Below, in pieces: positions 54,823-63,250 of a DNA stretch of 64,000 nt. The notes under the pieces are model-generated. The model saw only the letters and a list, made by a program, of their open reading frames with translations. It searched no databases and was not told where the DNA came from. The DNA is from Devosia rhizoryzae. Its GTDB lineage: Bacteria > Pseudomonadota > Alphaproteobacteria > Rhizobiales > Devosiaceae. Position 1 is the stretch's first letter. Each line of letters begins with the position of its first letter. Where the stretch lies: NCBI RefSeq assembly GCF_016698665.1, contig NZ_CP068046.1, positions 372,001 to 436,000 of the forward strand, given 5' to 3'. Both the position numbers and the translations under genes were made by a program.

Positions 54823-54921
54823 TAGGGGTCAGTGCACAAGGGCAGAAAAATTTGCCGTGATGGCGAGCCTTTTGCCGATGCGCTACCGTAGCTACGGGCA
54901 GTTCAAGCCCGAGGGGAAAAG

Positions 54922-55770
54922 ATGACAGAGCCGAACGGATTGCCGCCGACACGGGGACCGCTTGTCTATCGCCAGTCGATTTGGACCCGGGTGACGCATT
55001 GGGTCTGGGTCGTGTGCCTCTTCTTCCTGCTGCTGACCGGGCTGCAGATCTTCAATGCGCATCCTTCGCTTTATGTCGGGCAGCAATCGGGCTTCGAGTT
55101 CGACAATGCGGTGCTCAAGATGACGGCGGTCAACACGCCCGAAGGGCCGCGCGGGCAGACCAGGATTTTCGGACAGACCTTCGACACGACGGGCGTCTTC
55201 GGGATGAGCGGAACGGCAGAGCAGCCAGCTTATCAGGGTTTCCCGGGAGCGCTGACCATTCCGTCCTTCCGCGATCTCGCAACGGGCCGCGTGCTGCATT
55301 TCTTTTTTGGCTGGGTCTTTGTGGCCGCGCTGTTCATCTGGTTTCTAGCCAGCTTCATCAACGGCCACCTGCGGCGCGATATCATTCCGAGTGGCGGGGA
55401 CGTCACTGGCATTGGGCGCGATGTCGTCGACCATGCGCGGTTTCGCTTCCATCACAGGCGCGCCTACTCGCCGCTGCAGAAGCTGAGCTACTTTACCGTC
55501 TTCTTTATTCTATTCCCGCTGATCGTCCTCACCGGACTGACCATGAGCCCGGGCATGGATGCGAGCTGGCCCTGGCTGCTCGATGTCTTTGGCGGTCGGC
55601 AGACGGCGCGCACCATTCATTTCGGCGTCATGGTTCTCTTGGTGCTGTTCTTTATCGTCCACGTGCTGATGGTCGTCCTTGCCGGTCCGATCAACGAGCT
55701 TCGGTCCATGATTACGGGCTGGTATCGCACTAGCCCCGGCACGCCCCGCCAGGAAGGAGATCGCCCATGA
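54922..55770 (+). CDS. cytochrome b561-type membrane protein (YedZ1-like)
   Basis: 282 residues with four helices. Haem-binding histidines are visible in WTRVTHWVW near 26, VLHFFFGW near 125, HHRRAYS near 178 (a less likely ligand) and IHFGVMVL near 230. The start has GAGGGGAAAAG just before it. It overlaps the molybdoenzyme by 4 bases and should pass electrons to it. Its exact SigF promoter and the sigF-nrsF pair next door resemble the yedZ1-yedY1 arrangement of Azospira. Confidence 0.87.
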   Translation: MTEPNGLPPTRGPLVYRQSIWTRVTHWVWVVCLFFLLLTGLQIFNAHPSLYVGQQSGFEFDNAVLKMTAVNTPEGPRGQTRIFGQTFDTTGVFGMSGTAEQPAYQGFPGALTIPSFRDLATGRVLHFFFGWVFVAALFIWFLASFINGHLRRDIIPSGGDVTGIGRDVVDHARFRFHHRRAYSPLQKLSYFTVFFILFPLIVLTGLTMSPGMDASWPWLLDVFGGRQTARTIHFGVMVLLVLFFIVHVLMVVLAGPINELRSMITGWYRTSPGTPRQEGDRP

Positions 55771-56558
55771 ACAAGCTGATCATTAATCGCCGGCGCTTTC
55801 TTGCCGGCTCGGCGGCCCTTGGTTCGGGCCTGATGGTTTCGGGCTGCAACCAGTTCGACTTTTTGGGCCAGCGCGACAATCCGGTGCGCAATGTGATCGA
55901 GCAGGCCAATGTTCTGACCTACAAGGCGCAGCGCGCGCTGATCGGCGATCAGGTTCTGGCGCGCGAATATGGGCAAAGCGAAATCCGGCAGGGCATGAAG
56001 CCTAATGGCTCAACCGAGCCGACGACACCCGAGTATATGTTCCTGCGGCAGGCCAATTTCGAGCCCTATCGCCTCACCATCAAGGGCATGGTCGATCGCG
56101 AGGTGAGCTTTTCGCTGGCGGAGCTGCGCAACATGCCGGCGCGCACGCAGATCACAAGGCACGATTGCGTTGAGGGCTGGAGCTGCATTGCCAAATGGAC
56201 GGGAACGCCGCTCGGGCCGCTGCTGGATCAGGCTGGTGTTAAGCCAACCGCGCGCTTTGCTGTCTACCATTGCTACGACAATATCCAGCGCACGCTTTCG
56301 GGCGACATCCTCTATTATACGAGCTCTGACCTCGTGGATGCCTACCATCCGCAGTCCATTCTGAGCTATGGCCTCAACGACCAGCCGCTGCCGGTCAGCA
56401 ATGGCGCCCCAATTCGGCTTAGGATCGAGCGGGCGCTTGGCTACAAACAGCCCAAATACCTCCACACGATCGAACTCGTGGATGATCTGTCGCCCTTCGG
56501 ACGGGGCAAGGGAGGGTATTGGGAGGATGTGGGGTATGACTGGTATGGCGGGATTTAG
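55767..56558 (+). CDS. sulfite-oxidase-fold molybdopterin enzyme (YedY1-like), Tat lipoprotein
   Basis: 263 residues. The N-terminus has a twin-arginine motif NRRRFLAG followed by a lipobox-like VSGC (C27), so export by Tat and possible lipidation are expected. The Moco domain shows RHDCVEGWS with C134 as the predicted molybdenum ligand, then VYHCYDN and a C-terminal GYKQPKYLHTIELVDDL. It is probably a reductase for oxidised methionine or another oxidised periplasmic compound. The genome neighbourhood supports an oxidative-stress role; the substrate is unproved. Confidence 0.87.
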   Translation: MNKLIINRRRFLAGSAALGSGLMVSGCNQFDFLGQRDNPVRNVIEQANVLTYKAQRALIGDQVLAREYGQSEIRQGMKPNGSTEPTTPEYMFLRQANFEPYRLTIKGMVDREVSFSLAELRNMPARTQITRHDCVEGWSCIAKWTGTPLGPLLDQAGVKPTARFAVYHCYDNIQRTLSGDILYYTSSDLVDAYHPQSILSYGLNDQPLPVSNGAPIRLRIERALGYKQPKYLHTIELVDDLSPFGRGKGGYWEDVGYDWYGGI

Positions 56559-56583
56559 CCGAGCTGCTCCAACTATCACCGGC

Positions 56584-56654
56584 TGTCACCCCGGGCTTGA
56601 CCCGGGGCCCATCTTAAGATCTCAGGATGGGCCCCCGCCTTCGCGGGGGTGACA
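56584..56654. repeat. extragenic palindromic repeat, family B
   Basis: TGTCACCCC (56584-56592) and GGGGTGACA (56646-56654) are perfect outer arms; inside are GGGCTTGACCC-type and GGCCCATC/GATGGGCC pairs, with CGCGGGG near the right end. This sequence type is common between genes in alphaproteobacteria. The remaining gap to 56946 holds no gene I can support. Confidence 0.82.
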
Positions 56655-56946
56655 GCTGGTGGCCGGGAAAGCTTGCCGCACACCACCCATGCGCCGGCGA
56701 CCTTGCCTTTTGCCGCCAACTCCCCCATATCAGCAACACGTCGCGGCACCATGACCGCCGATGGACTTCTCTTCTTACTCAAGCGGTGAGCGGCGAAGTC
56801 AGCCCGGATACCCCCCTCCAGTGGAGCGCGGTCCGGGTTTGAGCCAGCACCCGCGCGATCATCCCGTCGCACGATTGCATATTTGAAGTCGCGCCCGCCG
56901 CATCGGCTGGGCGCACGCGCCGTTTGGCGCAATGTGAAAGACACCT

Positions 56947-58335
<1,389 letters not shown>

Positions 58336-58342
58336 AGAATTG

Positions 58343-58368
58343 AGGGCGGCCTGCGGGTCGCCCTTTTT
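58343..58368 (+). terminator. terminator of the helicase gene
   Basis: AGGGCG (58343-58348) pairs with CGCCCT (58359-58364), extended inward with one G-T pair, and a T run follows. Confidence 0.82.
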
Positions 58369-58370
58369 GT

Positions 58371-58568
58371 TTAGAAATGCTTGTTGATGCCGGCCTGCTT
58401 CATCACCGCATTGGCGGTGTGCCGTGAGAGGCTGCCACGATCGACGGAAAACGTGCGATTGGTAATGGGGCTATACCAAATCTCATGGTCGCCTTTGCCG
58501 CTGCGGCGAAACTCACAACCAGCAGCCTTTAGCGCGTCTACGATCTGCGCATAAAAGCCTCTGACCAT
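58371..58568 (-). CDS. hicA: HicA-type toxin (mRNA interferase)
   Basis: 65 residues, the HicA size. The double-stranded RNA-binding-like fold shows LKAAGCEFRRSGKGDHEIWY with the expected catalytic H28. The start is one base into the stop of hicB, so the pair is coupled. The toxin is expected to cut mRNA when freed from HicB. Gene order here is antitoxin first. Confidence 0.88.
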   Translation of the reverse strand: MVRGFYAQIVDALKAAGCEFRRSGKGDHEIWYSPITNRTFSVDRGSLSRHTANAVMKQAGINKHF

Positions 58569-58819
58569 CAGGCCGCTTGGCTCGGTGTCATCGTTACCTG
58601 CGACATGATGCAGATATCGAAGGTTTCACCAGGCTGCGGCTTGGGGTCGATCAGTTGAGCGTTGTCATCGAGGAGTTCGGGAGCAACCGCGACTACCCGT
58701 TCTAATAGCCGGTCTAGGGTGTGTGCCTCTGTTGCAAGTCCGGGAATGTCGTCGCTCGTTGCGACCCAGACTTCAGCGTCTTGATCCCACATCGCTGTGA
58801 CGAGCAGTTTCTTGGCCAT
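58568..58819 (-). CDS. hicB: HicB-like antitoxin (DUF1902)
   Basis: 83 residues from ATG 58819, with GGAGG five bases upstream; a longer frame to 58846 is possible but not needed. DUF1902-type partial-RNase H fold: VTAMWDQDAEVWVATSDDIPGLATEA, then a helical C-terminus (LDRLLERVVAVAPELLDD). It should neutralise HicA and bind DNA. ATGT-N6-ACAT at 58837-58850, overlapping the otsA stop, is a candidate operator. Confidence 0.82.
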   Translation of the reverse strand: MAKKLLVTAMWDQDAEVWVATSDDIPGLATEAHTLDRLLERVVAVAPELLDDNAQLIDPKPQPGETFDICIMSQVTMTPSQAA

Positions 58820-58849
58820 TTCAGCCTCCATACTGCATGTGATCATACA

Positions 58850-60262
58850 TCACGCCACCGAGGCCAGATACAAGATATCCCGCGTCGAGGACTTGTCTTT
58901 GTCGGCGGGAGCAAGGCGGTCGAGGAAGCTGATGGCCCAGTCGTCGACATTGTGGGTGCGGGCCGCGGACATCAGCGATTGCCAGCGGCTCTTGCGTTCG
59001 TCGAGGTTCATGTCGAGTGCCATGCGCAGGGCTTCGGCCGTTTCGTCGGTGTCGAAGGGGTTGACCAGCAAGGCTTCGGGGAAGATCTCGGCGGCGCCGG
59101 CAAAGCGCGACAGCACCAGGACACCGGGATTTTCGGGGTTCTGGGCGCCGATATATTCATGCGCGACGAGATTCATGCCGTCGCGCAGAGGGGTCACGAG
59201 GCCGACACGGGCGAGGCGGTAAAGCCCGGCAAGGCTCGGCTGCCCGTAGGCGCGCTTCACATAGGTCAGTGGCGCCCAATCGGGTTCGGCGAATTCGCCC
59301 ATGACGCGACCGCAGATGGCGTCGAGCTGGTCGCTGGTTTCCTGATATTCCTTGATCGTGTCGCGCGAGGGCGGCGCCACCTGCAGCATGTGCACATTGC
59401 GGCGGAAGCGGTGATTGTTGGCGAGAAGCTTCTCATAGGCTTCGACCCGCTGCGGCAGGCCCTTGGAATAATCGAGGCGGTCGACACCCAGGATCAGGTT
59501 CTGCTCGCCCAGCGCCCGCTTCATGCGGTGCACCATCTTGGTCGCGGCGGGGCTGATGGCAAGCTTGGCGAAAGCATTGGGGTCCGAGCCGATGGGAAAG
59601 GCTTCCACGTCGGTGCGGGAAAAGTCGATGTGCTTGGTGTTGAGGCCGCCAAAGGTCGAGGGGGCCTGGTGTTCGGCGAATTCTCGGAACGCAGCGACGT
59701 CGCGATTGGCCTGGAAGCCGATGAGGTCATAGCGCGACAGGTCGCGCATCAGCTCGCCATGGTTGGGAATGGCGTAAAGCGCGTCGGCCGTGGGGAAGGG
59801 GATGTGGAGGTAAAAGCCGATTCGGTTGCGGGCGCCAAGTGCACGCAATTCCGACGCGAGCGGGATCAGGTGATAGTCATGCACCCAGATGATGTCGTCG
59901 GGCTTGAGCAACGGCAATAGTGCCCGCGCGAACTGGCCGTTCACCCGCCGATAGCCCTCGTACCAGTGGCTCTCGATCGTTGCGAGATCGAGCCGAAGGT
60001 GGAAGCTGGGCCAGAGGATGGAATTGGAAAAGCCGGCATAATAGGCGTGGTGATCGTCGCGAGTGAGGTCGATCTTGGCGACCTGCATGCCATCGACGTC
60101 CTCGAAGTGGGCCTCGCGCGCCGGCTGTTCGCTGAGCTTGCCGGACCAGCCGAACCAGAAGCCTTCTCGTTCGCTCAACACCTTGCGCAAGGCCACGGCC
60201 AGCCCGCCGGCAACAGGCCCCTTGCCGGGCGTACGGTTCGATACGACGACGATACGGCTCAT
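58850..60262 (-). CDS. otsA: alpha,alpha-trehalose-phosphate synthase
   Basis: 470 residues from ATG 60262 (MSRIVVVSNR); a longer frame is upstream sequence in otsB. GT20 fold: N-loop NRTPGKGPVAGGLAVAL near 8-25, WPSFHLR near 80, VHDYHLIPL near 125, GVDRLDYSKGLPQR near 260 and PLRDGMNLVAHEY near 360. It makes trehalose-6-phosphate from UDP-glucose and glucose-6-phosphate. It follows otsB by 19 bases and lies in the same operon. Confidence 0.95.
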   Translation of the reverse strand: MSRIVVVSNRTPGKGPVAGGLAVALRKVLSEREGFWFGWSGKLSEQPAREAHFEDVDGMQVAKIDLTRDDHHAYYAGFSNSILWPSFHLRLDLATIESHWYEGYRRVNGQFARALLPLLKPDDIIWVHDYHLIPLASELRALGARNRIGFYLHIPFPTADALYAIPNHGELMRDLSRYDLIGFQANRDVAAFREFAEHQAPSTFGGLNTKHIDFSRTDVEAFPIGSDPNAFAKLAISPAATKMVHRMKRALGEQNLILGVDRLDYSKGLPQRVEAYEKLLANNHRFRRNVHMLQVAPPSRDTIKEYQETSDQLDAICGRVMGEFAEPDWAPLTYVKRAYGQPSLAGLYRLARVGLVTPLRDGMNLVAHEYIGAQNPENPGVLVLSRFAGAAEIFPEALLVNPFDTDETAEALRMALDMNLDERKSRWQSLMSAARTHNVDDWAISFLDRLAPADKDKSSTRDILYLASVA

Positions 60263-60281
60263 GCTGGACGCGTTCCTTATT

Positions 60282-61073
60282 CTAATGGGCAGTGTCGGTG
60301 AGCAGCGGCTCGGGAACATGACCGCTCTGGGCCATGTCGCCCAGGCCACGAAGAAGGGCGTGAACAGAAGCGACGTCGGCTATGCGCAGCCGTGCTGCCG
60401 TCTCGCCGGCACCGAGCTTGATACCAACGCCGCCAAGTTCCTGCGCGGCGCGGAAGGCATCTTCGTCGGTACGATCGTCGCCGATGAAGATCGGCGTGCG
60501 TCCGGCGAAGGGTTCTTCCTGCATGAAGGCGCGGAGGGCTGCGCCCTTGTCGAGGCCCACGGCCCGGGCCTCTAGCACCATTTTGCCGGGGACCAGCGTA
60601 AAATGCGGATGATCGAGCAGGGCTTCCTGCATAGCCAGATGACACACGCCTTCAAGCTCCGGCGCCTGGCGGAAGTGAAGGGCGACCGAGCCGTCCTTGG
60701 GCTCGAGGATCAGCGCCGGATTGGCTTCCACCAATGGCTCGAGCGCAGCCGCGATTGCTTCTGCCGTGGCGCTCACATCCTCATCCATCGCTTCGATTGT
60801 GCCATCGGCGCGGCGGCGCTGTGCGCCATGGGCACCGGCAACGGCGACCTGTAGCGGCGACAAAAAGCGGTCGATATCGACGATCTCGCGCCCGGTCAGC
60901 ACCGCAAAGGCATGGTCGAAATCGTTGATGACCCGATCGAGCCGATCGGTTAGTTCGGAAGACACGTCCACGGCGTCGGGCGTTTCCGCCAGCTCGACGA
61001 GCGTGCCGTCGAAATCGGTAAAGACGGCGAGCAATGGTGCCGCGCCAGCGTTTGGCGACATCACGTTGGACAT
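60282..61073 (-). CDS. otsB: trehalose-6-phosphate phosphatase
   Basis: 263 residues from ATG 61073; the longer frame to 61118 runs into the promoter. HAD phosphatase with FTDFDGTLVEL near 17-27 (nucleophile D in DFDGT), and IGDDRTDEDAF near 210. It dephosphorylates trehalose-6-phosphate from OtsA. First gene of otsBA. A near-consensus EcfG promoter lies 39 bases upstream, fitting the common control of trehalose synthesis by the general stress response. Confidence 0.93.
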   Translation of the reverse strand: MSNVMSPNAGAAPLLAVFTDFDGTLVELAETPDAVDVSSELTDRLDRVINDFDHAFAVLTGREIVDIDRFLSPLQVAVAGAHGAQRRRADGTIEAMDEDVSATAEAIAAALEPLVEANPALILEPKDGSVALHFRQAPELEGVCHLAMQEALLDHPHFTLVPGKMVLEARAVGLDKGAALRAFMQEEPFAGRTPIFIGDDRTDEDAFRAAQELGGVGIKLGAGETAARLRIADVASVHALLRGLGDMAQSGHVPEPLLTDTAH

Positions 61074-61111
61074 GGCGGATTTTCCCCGTTTGGTGCTGTG
61101 AACCCAACGGG

Positions 61112-61136
61112 AACGCAAAAGACGGCGGAAGGTTCG
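61112..61136 (-). promoter_or_regulatory. near-consensus EcfG promoter of otsBA
   Basis: Minus-strand CGAAC (61136-61132), 16 bases, CGTT (61115-61112). One mismatch to GGAAC at the first base. Confidence 0.6.
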
Positions 61137-61140
61137 GCTC

Positions 61141-61764
61141 TCAGGCCAGGGGGATGCCCTTGCCGCCCTTGCTCTTCTGGTAGGTCGCCGACAGATCGCG
61201 ATAAAGCGCGGTGAGATCGTCGACGCGGGCGAGCAGCAATTCCTTATGCGCCCGGTCCAGTCCTGCGATCATCTGCTGGAGGCTATGGCTGGTCCAGAAC
61301 TGGTTCTGCCGATTGTAGAGATCGCGGTTCGCCGACACCAGGCCCGTCTCCGGTTCGGGCACGGCATAGACGGCCTTGAGGATCTGGATGTCGTAGGGAA
61401 TGGCGAAGCTGTCGCGGCTGTCGGCATGGCTGAACAGATAATAGAAATTATCAAAGCCTGACCAGGTTATGCCGGAGAGGCAGAGCGAGCAGGGCTCGTG
61501 CGTGGCGAGAAACAGGCAGTCCTTGACGTCGGGCCGGTCCGCCGCCGGCAGTTCGAAGAAGCGCTTGATGGCGTGCATTTCGCCGTGCCAAAGCGGATTT
61601 TCGATCTCGTTATTGGTTTCCGCGACCACGACGGAAAGGTCGGACTTGCGCAGGATAGCGGCGCCGAACAGCTTGTTGCCGCGGGCGACACCGTCAGCGG
61701 TGACCGGCGCGATGCTGTTCTCGATGATGTCGAGGAGGCGTTCGATCAGGTCCGGCGTTTCCAA
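61141..61764 (-). CDS. cytidine/deoxycytidylate deaminase family protein
   Basis: 207 residues. The zinc site is H60-G-E62 with P91-C92-S-L-C95, the standard deaminase pattern. A long C-terminal helical part (about 130-207, including QLNFW-type aromatic residues and KELLLARVDDL) is beyond the core domain. It could act on a nucleoside or on a purine/pterin-like base such as guanine; the C-terminal extension differs from TadA. It lies 4 bases after the META-domain gene. Purine-catabolism genes follow within 1 kb, so a base deaminase is plausible. Confidence 0.82.
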   Translation of the reverse strand: METPDLIERLLDIIENSIAPVTADGVARGNKLFGAAILRKSDLSVVVAETNNEIENPLWHGEMHAIKRFFELPAADRPDVKDCLFLATHEPCSLCLSGITWSGFDNFYYLFSHADSRDSFAIPYDIQILKAVYAVPEPETGLVSANRDLYNRQNQFWTSHSLQQMIAGLDRAHKELLLARVDDLTALYRDLSATYQKSKGGKGIPLA

Positions 61765-61768
61765 GCGA

Positions 61769-62539
61769 TCACTCCGCGGCGCGTATCAAGCCGATCAGCG
61801 GTATGCCTGCCGCATCGAGAAGGCGCAAGCTGGTGCCGTCGAGTTCGTAGCCGCCGACAGCGGCGAGCGCAGCGAGGAATGCGGTTTCCTGGTCCGTGAT
61901 CGCGGTCGCGCAGGCCATGCGGGTCGCGGCGGCGGGGCCGAAATGAAGCTTGCTGTCGTCGATCGTCGCTTCGGTGAAGAAGTTGTTGCAGCCGGCACTG
62001 CCGCCGGCGCGATGATCGGCTGCAATCGAAAGCGTCAGCGGGCGCGTGCCGGTTACAGGCCGGCCGCCGATGCTGGTGACGGTCCATAACTGATTGATCA
62101 ACCCGTCCGGTGGGACGGCTCCAGTGTCGACGTCTGCCACGTCAGGTTCCGGATCGGGAGAAAAGCGGACCAGCACGGCAGTCGGGCTTTCCCCACCCAC
62201 TTCCACCGGCACGGGGCGGGCCGTTCGGAACAGAACGCGACCGCCCACGGCAATGTCGGCGAGGATGCCGTAGCTGGCCCCATCAGTGGCGACACCGTCG
62301 TGAAGGTTGAGCGTCCAGGCGATCGGCAGCTGTCCCTTGGCCGGGATAGCAGCGGCGGCGCCGGTTACAGCCTGGCCGCCTGGCAGGCGCACGAGGCTCA
62401 CCTGCAGGAAGGCGCCACGCGGCAGCGCCATGCGTTCGTTATAGGTGACGGTTCCGGTCAACGTCGTGCTCTGGGCGAAAGCCGGCACAGCGAAGAGGCC
62501 CAACGCGACGACAATGCCAATCAGTTTCGACCACAGCAT
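61769..62539 (-). CDS. YbaY- and META-domain (HslJ-like) secreted protein
   Basis: 256 residues. The signal peptide (LIGIVVALGLFAVPAFAQ) ends near 23. A YbaY-type beta domain (about 25-130, VTYNERMALPRGAFLQVSLV) precedes a META domain (about 148-250) with the pattern LWTVTSIGG and GGSAGCNNFFTEATIDD. META/HslJ proteins are associated with heat or antibiotic stress in other bacteria; activity unknown. No lipobox. The gap of 66 bases to allA holds no promoter I recognise. Confidence 0.82.
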   Translation of the reverse strand: MLWSKLIGIVVALGLFAVPAFAQSTTLTGTVTYNERMALPRGAFLQVSLVRLPGGQAVTGAAAAIPAKGQLPIAWTLNLHDGVATDGASYGILADIAVGGRVLFRTARPVPVEVGGESPTAVLVRFSPDPEPDVADVDTGAVPPDGLINQLWTVTSIGGRPVTGTRPLTLSIAADHRAGGSAGCNNFFTEATIDDSKLHFGPAAATRMACATAITDQETAFLAALAAVGGYELDGTSLRLLDAAGIPLIGLIRAAE

Positions 62540-62605
62540 CTGCCTCTCCCCGAAGGTTGGGAGGAAAATAGCGCAGCCATGCGAAGGTTGCGAGGCGAAG
62601 TGCCG

Positions 62606-63100
62606 TTAAGCCTTAACGAGCCACGGCTCGGCAAAGTGGTGTTCTTCCAGATTAACTCCGTCGCCGCCGCGATCGACCACGAGGAAGCGCGCGGACCGCT
62701 CGAGCACGGTCAAGACGCCGTGCCAGGTGTTCATGGCAATGTTGACGCCCTGGTCCGGCGCGGGTCGAAAAACGCGAAGCCCTGTGGGGGTGCCGTGATC
62801 GTCCTCGGCCACGATTACCAGCCAGTTGGCATCGTCCAGCGGGTAGAATGCCTGGCTGCCGAGGGGGTGTCGCTCGACCAGCTTCAGCGAAAGCGGGAGC
62901 GCATAGGGTTGGCCGTGGAAAATGGAGATCAGCGGACGGGCATGAACGCCGCCCAGTTCGACCCGCGCCAGGTCATGGTAGCGCTCTGTCATGCCATTGT
63001 TGATCGGGTAGTGATGCGCGCCAGCAGCGTCGATCACCTGGCCGAAGGAGGCGAAGGCCTCGGCGGTCAGTGGCTCGATGGCGAGGATGCGGTCGGTCAT
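62606..63100 (-). CDS. allA: ureidoglycolate lyase
   Basis: 164 residues from ATG 63100; the longer frame to 63142 enters a repeat. AllA cupin-like fold with IEPLTAEAFASFGQVID near 7-23, ISIFHGQPY near 60, ERHPLGSQAFYPL near 77 and MNTWHGVLTVLER near 125. It splits ureidoglycolate into glyoxylate and urea, the last step of allantoin breakdown. It pairs with the ureidoglycine aminohydrolase 150 bases upstream. Confidence 0.92.
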   Translation of the reverse strand: MTDRILAIEPLTAEAFASFGQVIDAAGAHHYPINNGMTERYHDLARVELGGVHARPLISIFHGQPYALPLSLKLVERHPLGSQAFYPLDDANWLVIVAEDDHGTPTGLRVFRPAPDQGVNIAMNTWHGVLTVLERSARFLVVDRGGDGVNLEEHHFAEPWLVKA

Positions 63101-63133
63101 AATCGATGGGTTTCCAGGGTAAGATGCAACATC

Positions 63134-63225
63134 AGACCTCATCCTGAGCCTGTCGAAGGACGAGGTCGTGGCACAAAGCCTCCACTCGCCCGACCTCGTG
63201 GTTCGACAAGCTCACCATGAGGTCT
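63134..63225. repeat. extragenic inverted repeat, family C
   Basis: Two 35-base arms (63134-63168 and 63191-63225) are complementary with four or five mismatches around a 22-base loop. The core CTGAGCCTGTCGAAGGACGAGG is a common alphaproteobacterial intergenic sequence. It lies between two cistrons of the ureide operon. Confidence 0.85.
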
Positions 63226-63250
63226 CTTCCCGCTTACACGACCGGCCTCA

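Noticed and set aside
54733..54921. MrpX-like methionine-rich peptide in the sigF region
   Set aside because: The only frames in the gap are short and contain two Met residues; nothing methionine-rich is present near 53.5-56.9 kb.
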